The notes under the pieces were generated by a model. That model saw nothing but the letters and a program-made list of their open reading frames with translations, had not been told where the DNA came from and did not search any database. Of a stretch of 49,801 nucleotides of DNA, positions 16,363 through 25,085 are shown one piece after another. Each line of letters begins with the position of its first letter. Positions within the stretch are counted from its first letter, which is position 1. The stretch covers positions 1-49,801 of the forward strand of contig NZ_NRHC01000030.1 in assembly GCF_003585885.1 (NCBI RefSeq), read 5' to 3'. This DNA comes from Psittacicella hinzii (GTDB lineage: Bacteria > Pseudomonadota > Gammaproteobacteria > Enterobacterales > Psittacicellaceae). The translations under genes and the position numbers were made by a program.

Positions 16363-19140
16363 CTATTTATTATTTTGCTCGTTTTCTTCGATACGAGTTA
16401 ACTCATCGTTAAGGTTGTTTTGCACATCTTGATCAATTTGTTTTGCAAGTTTAGCTTCTTGAACAGTTAAATAATCAATTAACTCATCTTCCTCGGTTTG
16501 CGGAGTTTGTTTGAGTTCTTGATTAACTAACTTATCTGTTTGCTTACGATCATAGTTAACATCTGTTAATAGCTCGTTATCCTCTAGAGAAGATTTTTTG
16601 TTAGAGGTAACTTCTTCCTCTTTCTTATCTTCTTCACTATCAGCATTAACAACTTCTTGCCCTAAATGATGAGCAACAATTTGTTCAACTTGTTCACTAT
16701 TAACTCCTTTACGGATATCGTTAATCGAGTGTTGTGCAGCTTGACGAATAAAGTCTGAAGTTTGCGCTTCACGCTCTGCTTTCTCTTCGCTAGAGTTAGC
16801 TTTAACCACTTCAACTTTATCATCTTGTTCTGTAGGAGCTTGCTCTTGGTTATTTTCAGCCAGAGCGCCAGCTTTAGCCTTATCATTATTTTCACTAGCT
16901 GATTGCTCTTCAATTCTTTGGTCAACTTTGCACACTTGATAAATTTGTGCTAGTTCACGACGATAGTTAATTAAAGATACCGCAATCCCTACTATTTTTT
17001 CATTGAGATAGAAGTTTAAATCAAAGTCTTCTTCAAAACCGCTATTATTAGCCAATTCATTAGCCTCTTTAACAAACTCCCCTATAGTGTCCCTTAGTTC
17101 TTGATCGCCATAATTATAGAGTTTAGCAAAAATTAAAGCTAATCTTTCAAGTTGTACTATAGTTTGATCGTCAATTTGTTCAAGCTTATCATTTTCATAA
17201 GCTTCAATAATTAACTGATTGATTAAACTCATGTTTGACACTATATAGTCATTTAAAGCCATGAATTTAATTGACGGGGTTATATAAAGGCTATAGATTT
17301 TAGGTTCGCTAACAATGTTTGAAACAACACTTTGTAAAGCTAAATGAGAGTTTTGCGCTCTTAGATAACGTTTGTTTAAATCAAACGGAGTAATTGGGTG
17401 TTTTAATAACACGCCAACTAAGGATAAGAGTAAACCTTTGTTATCAGCATACACCTGACGGACATTCTTATCTAGACTTAAGTATTTCCACTCTGGGAAA
17501 ACATAGTTCATTACAAGATAACAAAGTCCTGCACCCATGGTATTTGCTAAGATACGCTCAATTACTACCACTGGAGTTAACTCTAGTCCTGCTAAGCGGA
17601 AAGTACAGAAAACCGACATGGTTAAGAACATAGTTGAATAACCATAGTTTAGTACTTTGGTAACTTGGAAAAGAGTTAAAGTAATTACTGCGGCTAAACA
17701 AAGTTCTAATGGCATAGTTTCTACAGGGAAAGCTAAGCAAGCACCTAACAATGCCCCGAAAATAGATCCATATACCCTGTGTTTTACGCGTAACTTAGTT
17801 AGAGAGTAACGAGGTTGAATAACTAAAACCCCAGCCATCATAAACCAGAAAGCAAACTGCACGTCAACCACATGGAAGACAAAAGCAGACATTAGAATCA
17901 TTAAGCCTACACGTATTGCATGGCGAAATGTTGGCGAAGTTAAAGTAAAGTTATCAAGCAGAGCTTGAATTCTAAATTTAAGCCCAACTTTAGCACCTTT
18001 TTCTGGAGTGAACTGCTGAATACTCTGTTTAAACGTATCATTGTTATTAATATTTTGTAATAACCAGTATACTTTTTTAAGTTTAGTTAAGAGTAATTGC
18101 AGACTATCAACATGATAGTAGTGTAATGAACGTTGTTTACTAATTGAAGCTTCTAAGCGTTCAATAGAAATAAGAATTCTCTTATCTAGCACCGCAATAC
18201 GATCTGTTTTGAGATCGTACGAAAATTGCGCTGCAGCAGAAGCGTACAACATTAAAATTCTTTGAATTCTAAACATTATATCGCTATCTTGCAGACGATC
18301 TTTTAACGCTTGATAATCTTGCAGATTAAAGTCTAAGGTTTTAAAAATATTATCCGCAGTAAGGTAATAACGAAGCATGTCGCTGGTTGTTTTACGCTTA
18401 CCGAAAGATTTAATACGAATAAGTAAGGCTGACTTACCTATTTCAAATTGTTCAATCAAACTATTACGTGCTTTTTCATAGCTACGATTGTAGTAGGTGT
18501 TTTCTGAAAACTCTCCACTACTTTCTTGCTCTGTTGCCGTGAAAGCACGTCGATCTATTTCATCATCTGGATCGAAAAAGCTTGACTTGATTGTTAAGAA
18601 CTCACTTAAAGAGTTATATAAATCTGAAACGTTGTTCTTAATCCCACGATTTGGAAAGAGCACATGCACTAAAAGGGAAGTCCCTGTATAGAACATTGCA
18701 GCAAACAACATAAAAAGCAGATTTTCTACGGCTTCTGTAAAATCTGAAGCGCCAAAGCAAAGGAAAATACTATAACAAAGTATTAATACTCCACCAAAGC
18801 CTACGGTCTTTAAGCTATTACTAAATACCCCCGACATCACAAACACAAAGGAGGCTACGAGAGCCACTCCCCACATAAGATAAAGATTATGGAAAGTATA
18901 AAGTACTAAAGCTTCCGCAATTAAAAAGGTAAGAAAAATGAGAAAAGCATTTTTCACCTTACCTGAAAATTTATTATCTATATCTACCAAACCACCGGCA
19001 ATTAGCCCTAAACACATAGGTAAATATAGTGAGTATAGTCCTAAAGTACTTAAAAATGTTAGTACCATACTCGTAGAAATGAAAGTAGGTAGAATATTAA
19101 CCCATTGATACTTAATAATGGATTTAAATTTAGTTGCCAT
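16363..19140 (-). CDS. yccS: YccS/YhfK-like FUSC-family inner-membrane protein with long charged C-terminal tail
   Basis: Member of the fusaric acid resistance/YccS-like family, which contains putative efflux or envelope proteins of uncertain substrate. Two hydrophobic blocks, about residues 12-165 and 400-552, each hold several membrane helices and flank a cytoplasmic domain. The family hallmark around FWFMMAGVLVIQPRYSL, followed by RVYGSIFGALLG, is in the second block. E. coli YccS and YhfK are about 700 residues; this one has 925. The extra is a tail from about 740, highly charged and rich in Glu, Gln, Lys and Asn, probably disordered with coiled-coil potential. Expressed alone, with terminators on both sides. 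Confidence 0.82.
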   Translation of the reverse strand: MATKFKSIIKYQWVNILPTFISTSMVLTFLSTLGLYSLYLPMCLGLIAGGLVDIDNKFSGKVKNAFLIFLTFLIAEALVLYTFHNLYLMWGVALVASFVFVMSGVFSNSLKTVGFGGVLILCYSIFLCFGASDFTEAVENLLFMLFAAMFYTGTSLLVHVLFPNRGIKNNVSDLYNSLSEFLTIKSSFFDPDDEIDRRAFTATEQESSGEFSENTYYNRSYEKARNSLIEQFEIGKSALLIRIKSFGKRKTTSDMLRYYLTADNIFKTLDFNLQDYQALKDRLQDSDIMFRIQRILMLYASAAAQFSYDLKTDRIAVLDKRILISIERLEASISKQRSLHYYHVDSLQLLLTKLKKVYWLLQNINNNDTFKQSIQQFTPEKGAKVGLKFRIQALLDNFTLTSPTFRHAIRVGLMILMSAFVFHVVDVQFAFWFMMAGVLVIQPRYSLTKLRVKHRVYGSIFGALLGACLAFPVETMPLELCLAAVITLTLFQVTKVLNYGYSTMFLTMSVFCTFRLAGLELTPVVVIERILANTMGAGLCYLVMNYVFPEWKYLSLDKNVRQVYADNKGLLLSLVGVLLKHPITPFDLNKRYLRAQNSHLALQSVVSNIVSEPKIYSLYITPSIKFMALNDYIVSNMSLINQLIIEAYENDKLEQIDDQTIVQLERLALIFAKLYNYGDQELRDTIGEFVKEANELANNSGFEEDFDLNFYLNEKIVGIAVSLINYRRELAQIYQVCKVDQRIEEQSASENNDKAKAGALAENNQEQAPTEQDDKVEVVKANSSEEKAEREAQTSDFIRQAAQHSINDIRKGVNSEQVEQIVAHHLGQEVVNADSEEDKKEEEVTSNKKSSLEDNELLTDVNYDRKQTDKLVNQELKQTPQTEEDELIDYLTVQEAKLAKQIDQDVQNNLNDELTRIEENEQNNK

Positions 19141-19211
19141 AAATCTACAAAAACCTGAACGACTAAAAAATACCCCTATATTTTACTCCTCCACAGAAGA
19201 ATTTGCAGAGT

Positions 19212-19249
19212 AAAAAAGAACCCTAAAAATATTTTTAGGGTTCTTTTTT
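19212..19249 (-). terminator. Bidirectional-looking terminator of the art operon
   Basis: A perfect inverted repeat of 19-base arms (19212-19230 and 19231-19249) with core GAACCCTAAAAAT and flanking A6 and T-runs lies immediately after the stop of the binding-protein gene at 19255. It can stop transcription from either side. Confidence 0.9.
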
Positions 19250-19254
19250 TCAAT

Positions 19255-20007
19255 TTAGTTCATTTTATATTTTGCTTTAAGGCTGTCAATAAAGCCACTC
19301 TCTTTAGCCTGTGCTAAAGCTTGATTTACAGCTTCAAGTAACTCCTTATCTTTTTTATTTACGCCAATTGCTGGTCCGGTTAAGCCGAATAATGGATCAG
19401 AAAATGGAGTACCTGCTACGGTAAAGTCATTACTATCCTCTAATAAAGGTTTAGCAATTTCTTCCGTAATTAAAAAAGCGTCGATTCTCTTAGCTTTTAA
19501 ATCAAGTAATGCTAGGTCATTTGTTTGGTATCTTACAATCTTAAATTTAGTCTTTTCATCAAGATATTTAGCTTGAGAAGTACCAGCTTGTGTACCTACT
19601 GTTTTTAATTGTTCAACTGTAGTTAAGCCACTTGCTTTACTAACTAAATAAACATTGTTCTCTTTTGGTAAGTACTCGTCAGAAAAAGCAACAACTTTTA
19701 ATCTTGCTTCAGTAGGATGAACACCAGCAATGACTAAGTCGATTTTTCTAAAGTTTAAATTCGAAAATAAACTATCAAAAGCTTGATTTTCTACTGTACA
19801 TTTAATCCCAATTTGTGCACATACATAGTTAATTAGATCAATATCAAAGCCCACTAATTCACCTTTTTCATTTAAATACTCGTAAGGTGCATAAGTAGCT
19901 TCAGTACCAACTACGTAAGTTTTATTTTTATCTAAAGCAAAAGCTGAAGTTGTAAAACCAGCAAAAAATGTAGAGGCAATTAAGCCTAAAGCAAATAATT
20001 TTTTCAT
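19255..20007 (-). CDS. artI: Periplasmic arginine-type amino-acid binding protein (ArtI/ArtJ-like)
   Basis: Solute-binding protein of a polar amino-acid ABC importer. The signal peptide is MKKLFALGLIASTFFAGFTT-SAFA (residues 1-24), cleaved before LDKNK. The mature part has the family-3 binding protein pattern: YVVGTEATYAPYEY, GFDIDL, AFDSLFSNL and DLVIAG, with an acidic residue and aromatics placed for a cationic side chain. Length (250) is normal. It is last in the cluster, after artP, artQ and artM, whereas E. coli has artI second. An AAAGGAT ribosome site precedes the ATG. Specificity for arginine rather than lysine, ornithine or cystine is inferred from its partners. Confidence 0.85.
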   Translation of the reverse strand: MKKLFALGLIASTFFAGFTTSAFALDKNKTYVVGTEATYAPYEYLNEKGELVGFDIDLINYVCAQIGIKCTVENQAFDSLFSNLNFRKIDLVIAGVHPTEARLKVVAFSDEYLPKENNVYLVSKASGLTTVEQLKTVGTQAGTSQAKYLDEKTKFKIVRYQTNDLALLDLKAKRIDAFLITEEIAKPLLEDSNDFTVAGTPFSDPLFGLTGPAIGVNKKDKELLEAVNQALAQAKESGFIDSLKAKYKMN

Positions 20008-20035
20008 AGCTATCCTTTTAAAGTTGTAAATTATT

Positions 20036-20056
20036 AAATCGTAAATCGTAAATTGT
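20036..20056. repeat. Three tandem 7-bp repeats between artM and the binding protein gene
   Basis: AAATCGT occurs at 20036-20042 and 20043-20049, followed by AAATTGT at 20050-20056. It lies in the 57-base gap between artM and the binding-protein gene. It may be a chance low-complexity tract or a small regulatory element. Confidence 0.45.
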
Positions 20057-20064
20057 TAAATGAA

Positions 20065-20739
20065 CTAAATAGCGTATTTAAGCCAGTGTTTTTCTACTAC
20101 TCTTAAAATTAAAGTTAAGATGGTACTGATTACTAAATAGATAATACCTGCAGACACAAAGGCAGTAATCGCATCATAGGTCTCCCCATAGTAGTTTTTC
20201 GCATAACCGAAGATATCAGTTACCGTAATCATACTTACTAAAGAAGTACCTTTAAAAAGAAGAATTACTTCATTTGAATAGGTAGGCAAAACTCTTCTAA
20301 GAGCATAAGGGAAAAGTAATTTGTAAGTTTGGAATTTAGATAATCCCATCGAACGACAAACTTCCCATTGACCTTTATCAATATTTTTAATTGCCCCACT
20401 AAAAATAATAGTTGTATAGGCACCCGAGTTTAAACCACAAGTTAAAAAAGCAACAAACCAAGTATTGCTAAATAACTCTAGCACCCAAGTTCCCTCTAAG
20501 AACGCAAATTGCGTTGGGCTGTAATAAAAAATAAAGTACTGAAACAGAAGAGGCGTACCTGAAAAAAGTAATACGTATAAATCAACTAATTTAGCAAAAG
20601 GTTTGGCTGCAATACTTTTTATTGTTGTTAAAGTTAGCGCAAGAAAAAAAGCTAAAATCAAACCACCAAAAGTAATGTATAGCGTAGTTGGCACACCTTT
20701 TACTATCGTTGATAGAGCATCAAGATAAGTTTCTAACAT
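20065..20739 (-). CDS. artM: Arginine ABC transporter permease ArtM
   Basis: Inner-membrane permease of the His/Glu/Gln/Arg/opine family, about five helices. The segments FSGTPLLFQYF, LNSGAYTTIIFSGAI, GQWEVCRSMGLS and YSNEVILLFKGTSLV follow E. coli ArtM, including the EAA-loop glycine (GLS) that contacts the ATPase. Its 224 residues match the family. The ribosome site AGGAT is 6-7 bases before the ATG. It follows artQ by 8 bases. Confidence 0.9.
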   Translation of the reverse strand: MLETYLDALSTIVKGVPTTLYITFGGLILAFFLALTLTTIKSIAAKPFAKLVDLYVLLFSGTPLLFQYFIFYYSPTQFAFLEGTWVLELFSNTWFVAFLTCGLNSGAYTTIIFSGAIKNIDKGQWEVCRSMGLSKFQTYKLLFPYALRRVLPTYSNEVILLFKGTSLVSMITVTDIFGYAKNYYGETYDAITAFVSAGIIYLVISTILTLILRVVEKHWLKYAI

Positions 20740-20747
20740 GGCATATC

Positions 20748-21422
20748 CTAGTTATTATTGGTGATTAAATAAGCATTGAAATGACGATCTAAACGTTTTA
20801 TTAATGCGTTTGAAATTATCGTAATAATTAAGTATAAACACGCTGCAATAATGTACCAAGTAAATGGTTGATGAGTTACTTTAATTACTGAGCTTGTTGT
20901 AAAGATAATTTCACTAATACCAATAGTAGAAACTAATGATGAATCTTTTAATAAAGACAACCACTGGTTAGTTAAACCAGGAATAGCTTGACGCCACATT
21001 TGTGGAAGAATAATATCAAAGAAGATTTTCATTCTTCCTAAACCTAAAGCTTTAGCTGCTAACCATTGTCCTTGCGGAATAGACTCAATAGCTCCTCTCA
21101 AAGTTTGCGAACCATAAGAGGCAAAGATTAAAGCTAAAGCAAAAATTCCGGCAGCAAAAGCATTTAAGTTAATCCCAAAGTTACTTAAAAATTGGCTCCC
21201 CCCGTAGTAAACTAAGAAGATTAAGACAATTTCCGGTAAACCACGAAGCATCATTAATAATACTTCAAACGGTGCTGAAATAATTTTTAAAGGAGTTTTT
21301 TGTAAACCTAAGAAGATAGTTGACAGTACCATACCTAAAAGCATAGAAAGTACCGAAACAACTACCGTCCAGCCTGCTCCTTTTAAAACTATCTCTAGCA
21401 GAGATAAGTTTATTTGCTCCAT
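20748..21422 (-). CDS. artQ: Arginine ABC transporter permease ArtQ
   Basis: Second permease of the importer. It is distinguished from ArtM by the ArtQ-like stretches RGLPEIVLIFLVYYGGSQ, SQTLRGAIESIPQGQW, LPQMWRQAIPGLTNQWLSLLKDSSLVS and QPFTWYI. About five membrane helices, 224 residues. A strong AGGAG ribosome site precedes the ATG at 21422. It starts 9 bases after artP, in one transcript. Confidence 0.9.
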   Translation of the reverse strand: MEQINLSLLEIVLKGAGWTVVVSVLSMLLGMVLSTIFLGLQKTPLKIISAPFEVLLMMLRGLPEIVLIFLVYYGGSQFLSNFGINLNAFAAGIFALALIFASYGSQTLRGAIESIPQGQWLAAKALGLGRMKIFFDIILPQMWRQAIPGLTNQWLSLLKDSSLVSTIGISEIIFTTSSVIKVTHQPFTWYIIAACLYLIITIISNALIKRLDRHFNAYLITNNN

Positions 21423-21431
21423 CTTACACTC

Positions 21432-22172
21432 CTATTTAGAATATGCAAGATATTCTTTAAACTCTTTAGTTTGAGGATTATTGAACATTTGTTCAGCTTC
21501 TCCTTGTTCAACTAAACGTCCACTTTCAAAATAATAAACTCTATCCGCTATTTGACGAGCAAAACCTACATCATGGGTAACGATTATCTGCGTTACCCCA
21601 GTACTTGCTAAATCTTTAACAATACGTGCAACTTGACCGGTGATATTTGGGTCTAGAGCTGCTGTTGGCTCGTCATAAAGAAGTACTTCTGGTTGCATCA
21701 TTAAAGCACGACAAATTGCCACTCTTTGTTGCTGACCACCAGAAAGTTGTAAAGGATATTTATTTGCGTGCTCGGCAATTTGTAATACCTCAAGTAACTT
21801 TTGTGCTCTAGTTTTTGCTTCTTCTTTTGAAGTTAACTTTAAAGTTACAGGAGCATAAGTTAAATTCTCCAGCACTGTTTTATGAGGCCATAAATTATAG
21901 TTCTGGAAAACCATACCAACTTTACGTCGTAAAAGTTGTGCAGTTTTTTCTGAAACCTTGTTATTAAAATCAATTACTTGATTATCAATTTTTAAAGTAC
22001 CGCTTGAAGGTAACTCTAATAAATTTAACGTTCTTATAAAAGTCGACTTACCTGCGCCTGACTTACCTAATAGAACTGAAACTTTACCTAATGGTAAGGC
22101 GCAATTTACATCAAACAAAGCTTGTGTTTGACCATAAAACAGGTTCAAACCTTTTATTTCTATGTTATCCAT
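21432..22172 (-). CDS. artP: Arginine ABC transporter ATP-binding protein ArtP
   Basis: ATPase of the arginine-type importer. Walker A is at residues 36-44 (GKSGAGKST), the Q-loop at VGMVFQNYNLWPHKTV, the signature at LSGGQQQRVAICRAL, Walker B at VLLYDEP and the switch His in VTHDVGFA. Its 246 residues match E. coli ArtP (242). It is first in the operon artP-Q-M-binding protein. A palindromic ARG-box-like sequence overlaps the leader at 22177-22190, so ArgR control is possible. Confidence 0.94.
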   Translation of the reverse strand: MDNIEIKGLNLFYGQTQALFDVNCALPLGKVSVLLGKSGAGKSTFIRTLNLLELPSSGTLKIDNQVIDFNNKVSEKTAQLLRRKVGMVFQNYNLWPHKTVLENLTYAPVTLKLTSKEEAKTRAQKLLEVLQIAEHANKYPLQLSGGQQQRVAICRALMMQPEVLLYDEPTAALDPNITGQVARIVKDLASTGVTQIIVTHDVGFARQIADRVYYFESGRLVEQGEAEQMFNNPQTKEFKEYLAYSK

Positions 22173-22663
22173 TTAATTAATTCTCATTCGGCTGATAACT
22201 TAAATTTTACATAATAAACTTTTTTATTGCAAGCAGGGCAATTTTAGCACTATTTTTGCAAAAAAAGCACTATAATCTCGCTTTTTTAAGCAAAAAACAC
22301 TAAACCTCTTTTTTATAAAAAGCTAAAAATCAATACTTTACGTGAATATAGTAAACAAAAATTACGTAAAAGTTGCAAACTATTATTGCAAAAATTAATT
22401 TACAAATTATTGATTTTTAAGATAATTTAATCTAAGGATCTTTTAAAAAATCTAATAGATTTTGCACGTTTCGATAAATTTTTGTAACTTTTTAGACTAT
22501 TTTTTTAGCTATTTATTCTCTGTTACCAGCTTGCTTTTTCCTTGACCTATTTCTTACTTGTCTTGTAAGAAGATAATTTTACAAGAAATGATCAAGAAAT
22601 GATTTTAAAGGTGAAAACTTGGAAGACTTCCTCTAATCTAATAGGGGCAAGCTGTACTTGTCA
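22173..22663. other. AT-rich intergenic region between epmB and artP
   Basis: About 490 bases without a gene, very AT-rich. It should hold the artP promoter on the minus strand. Two overlapping, mutually exclusive hairpins are possible at 22551-22571 (TTCTTAC / GTAAGAA) and 22561-22586 (TCTTGTAA / TTACAAGA). The element GCACTAT occurs twice near 22247 and 22267, separated by A-rich sequence. No obvious terminator follows epmB. Confidence 0.45.
22177..22190 (-). promoter_or_regulatory. Possible ArgR box upstream of artP
   Basis: On the minus strand this reads CGAATGAGAATTAA, which keeps the AAT-N4-ATT core of the E. coli ARG box (TGAATAATTATTCA). It sits 5-18 bases before the artP start, where binding would block translation-proximal transcription. 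A second box at the usual 21-bp spacing is not convincing, so this is tentative. Confidence 0.3.
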
Positions 22664-23710
22664 CTATACCGTAGTGTATAGAGTTTTATTCTTCTTACCT
22701 ACTTCTTCACGAGCTAATTTAGGAATCAAATAACCTGAAGTTTGCTCTTGCAGCTCTCTGTAAAGAGCTAAAGCTTCTTCATCACTGACATAAAAATGAC
22801 TTGCACCAGTTACTTTATCAAGTAGATGCAAGTAGTAAGGGAGAATACCAGCTTGAAAGAGCTTATGAGAGAGTTGAGCTAAAACCTCAACCGAGTTATT
22901 TACCCCTTTTAGTAAGACCGATTGATTTAACAGTAAAACTCCTGCTTGCGCCAGAGAAGCTAGTTTTTCTTGTAAAAGTTCACTAATTTCTGAAGGGTGA
23001 TTTATATGACTTACCCAGATCACTCTAATTTTTGCTTGTGCAAGAAACTGGCAAATCTGTACAAAGCCTTCTGTAATTCTATTAGGAAGAACTATTGGTA
23101 GACGCGAATGAATTCTTAATCTATCAATTTTCACCTTTGCCTCTTGATTACGTTTAATCAGCTCCTCTGCTAACCAAAAAAACTCTTTATCAGTCATCAT
23201 TAGAGGATCTCCTCCGGACAAAATTAATTCAGAAATTTCTTGGCTATAAGCATAATCAAGGGATTTTTGCCACTCCTCTCTACTTGAAGCTAAATCGTGA
23301 TAAGGGAAGTTACGACGAAAACAGTAGCGACAATTTACTGCACACCCACCTTTAGGTAAAAAGAGTAAGCGATCCTGATACTTATGAACTACATTTTTAA
23401 CAGGAATAAAGTTATCTTGCTCATCCAAAGGTTGTAAAACAAACCCATCTTTTTCAACCAACTCTTGGCTAAAAGGTAGTACCTGCAGGAGTAAAGGATC
23501 ATCAATATTACCTTTACTCATTAAGTCTGCAAAGTGCTTAGGAACTAGCATAGGAAAAGAGTTTTTCTCTAGTAAAGGTTTACCCGCGATTTTACTCTCT
23601 AGGTGGCTATCTATTTGCAAATATTCTAACAATTCATGTGGCTGTTTAAATGCTTGGGCAAGCTCACGTTTCCACTGATTGTCGCTAAGTTGCATATTCA
23701 AACTAATCAT
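22664..23710 (-). CDS. epmB: EF-P lysine 2,3-aminomutase EpmB (radical SAM)
   Basis: Converts (S)-alpha-lysine to (R)-beta-lysine, which EpmA attaches to elongation factor P so that ribosomes pass polyproline stretches. The radical-SAM Cys motif CxxxCxxC is at 123, 127 and 130 (CAVNCRYC), the SAM-binding SGGDP follows, and the PLP lysine is K331 in YLIPKLARE. Long identities with E. coli YjeK (KGGCAVNCRYCFRR, RIHSRLPIV, HINH, LLNQSVLL, GYL.PKLARE) support the call. 348 residues, normal. It follows trpS after 47 bases containing a hairpin. A second ATG six codons in (23695) is an alternative start. epmA and efp are not in the window. Confidence 0.96.
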   Translation of the reverse strand: MISLNMQLSDNQWKRELAQAFKQPHELLEYLQIDSHLESKIAGKPLLEKNSFPMLVPKHFADLMSKGNIDDPLLLQVLPFSQELVEKDGFVLQPLDEQDNFIPVKNVVHKYQDRLLFLPKGGCAVNCRYCFRRNFPYHDLASSREEWQKSLDYAYSQEISELILSGGDPLMMTDKEFFWLAEELIKRNQEAKVKIDRLRIHSRLPIVLPNRITEGFVQICQFLAQAKIRVIWVSHINHPSEISELLQEKLASLAQAGVLLLNQSVLLKGVNNSVEVLAQLSHKLFQAGILPYYLHLLDKVTGASHFYVSDEEALALYRELQEQTSGYLIPKLAREEVGKKNKTLYTTV

Positions 23711-23723
23711 ACAAATATGAGGA

Positions 23724-23748
23724 AAAGCGTAACCATAAGTTACGCTTT
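23724..23748 (-). terminator. Terminator-like hairpin after trpS
   Basis: AAAGCGTAAC (23724-23733) pairs perfectly with GTTACGCTTT (23739-23748). On the minus strand it follows the trpS stop and precedes epmB by 13 bases, with a short T-run. It may terminate most transcripts or only attenuate read-through into epmB. Confidence 0.65.
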
Positions 23749-23757
23749 AATTAATCT

Positions 23758-24765
23758 TTATTTAACTGGAACAAAACCAATTCTATCTTTAAATCTTGCT
23801 AAAGTAACCTCTGCACGACTTGCAGCTTTAGCAGCACCTTCGCGAATAATTTTATTTAAAAGTTCTTCATTATTACGATAGTGATTAAATTTAGTTTGTA
23901 AATCTTCTAACAGTTTACATACTTCTTCAGCAACATATTTTTTAAAGTTACCATACATAGAATCTTTAAATTCTTCTTCTAGTTCTTTAATTGATTTACC
24001 TGTTACTGCTGAAGCGATATCAAGCAGGTTAGAAATTCCAGCTTTGTTTTCTAAATCATAAGCTACACGTGGTGGATCTTCACCATCAGTAACTGCTGAT
24101 TTAATTTTCTTAGCTACTTTTTTAAGATCTTCTAATAAGAAAATAACATTGTTAGCGTTGTCGTCTGATTTAGACATTTTCTTACTTGGATCTTGTAATG
24201 ACATAATACGCGCACCTACAGGGGCAATAAACGGTTCTGGAATTTTGAAAGTATCTTCACCGTAAATTTTATTAACACGGGCAGCGACATCACGACATAA
24301 CTCTAAATGTTGTTTTTGGTCAGCACCAACTGGTACTTGGTCAGCTTGATAAAGGAGAATATCCGCTGCCATTAACACAGGGTAATCAAATAAACCAGCA
24401 GTTACATTTTGCTCATAACGTGATGATTTATCTTTAAACTGCGTCATACGACTTAGTTCACCAAAACCTGTATAACAGTTTAATAACCAACCTAATTCCG
24501 CATGTTGGTGTACATGACTTTGAATAAAAATTGTACTTTTCTCTGGATCAATTCCGGCAGCTAAGTATAAAGCAACCATATCAAGGCTTGCTTTGCGTAG
24601 GGCTTCAGGATCTTGACGTACAGTTATTGCATGTAGATCAACCACACAATAAAAACATTCGTAATCGTCTTGCATTTTAACCCAGTTACGTAAAGAGCCT
24701 AAATAGTTTCCTAAACTTAAAGTACCTGATGGTTGAATACCACTTAAAATAACTGGTTTACTCAT
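23758..24765 (-). CDS. trpS: Tryptophanyl-tRNA synthetase
   Basis: Class I synthetase that charges tRNA-Trp. The HIGH-equivalent is SLGN at residues 17-20, and the KMSKS loop (KKMSKSDDN) is near 196. [31 protein letters not shown] and [10 protein letters not shown] stretches match E. coli TrpS over its whole length. I start at the ATG at 24765 (MSKPVILSG, 335 residues), which has AGGATT upstream and the family length; an in-frame TTG at 24786 would add seven residues not found in relatives. It is preceded by a 300-base gap with a widely spaced inverted repeat. Confidence 0.97.
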   Translation of the reverse strand: MSKPVILSGIQPSGTLSLGNYLGSLRNWVKMQDDYECFYCVVDLHAITVRQDPEALRKASLDMVALYLAAGIDPEKSTIFIQSHVHQHAELGWLLNCYTGFGELSRMTQFKDKSSRYEQNVTAGLFDYPVLMAADILLYQADQVPVGADQKQHLELCRDVAARVNKIYGEDTFKIPEPFIAPVGARIMSLQDPSKKMSKSDDNANNVIFLLEDLKKVAKKIKSAVTDGEDPPRVAYDLENKAGISNLLDIASAVTGKSIKELEEEFKDSMYGNFKKYVAEEVCKLLEDLQTKFNHYRNNEELLNKIIREGAAKAASRAEVTLARFKDRIGFVPVK

Positions 24766-24786
24766 ATTAATAATCCTATTGTTCAA

Positions 24787-25085
24787 AAGACGATAATGAA
24801 ACTAAATAAAACTGCAAATCCATGAAGAAAATAACAAAAGCTCATACTTAACTTCAATGAAAGATAAGCATAAGCTAGAAAATTTACATTAGTAAAGATA
24901 ACCTTGCCTCTTAGAGAGAAATAATAAAACTAAGCTTAATTTTATTCAAATCAAGCCTACTTTACCTTTCTTAGTTACTTTTAAACGAGTATTGAGCTAG
25001 CATGGAGATAATATCGAGCTAAAATTGTTTAACTCGTCTATTTAAAAACTAGCGAACATTACTAATGTAAACCTTTAAGTATATT
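24787..25085. other. Intergenic region upstream of trpS
   Basis: About 300 bases with no gene. It contains a 13-base inverted repeat, TTTACATTAGTAA at 24883-24895 and its exact complement at 25059-25071, 163 bases apart. The trpS promoter must lie here. I see no T-box, leader peptide or convincing TrpR operator, and no classical terminator for aroE. Confidence 0.5.

Noticed and set aside
16662..16925. Lys/Leu-rich open frame inside the FUSC gene
   Set aside because: It is a shadow frame of the low-complexity charged tail on the same strand, with biased composition and no ribosome site.
24766..24786. Upstream TTG start for trpS
   Set aside because: The AGGATT ribosome site lies within this stretch and serves the ATG at 24765, which matches the TrpS N terminus.
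24787..25085. T-box or trp leader peptide upstream of trpS
   Set aside because: No specifier-loop or T-box consensus and no short reading frame with clustered Trp codons was found.
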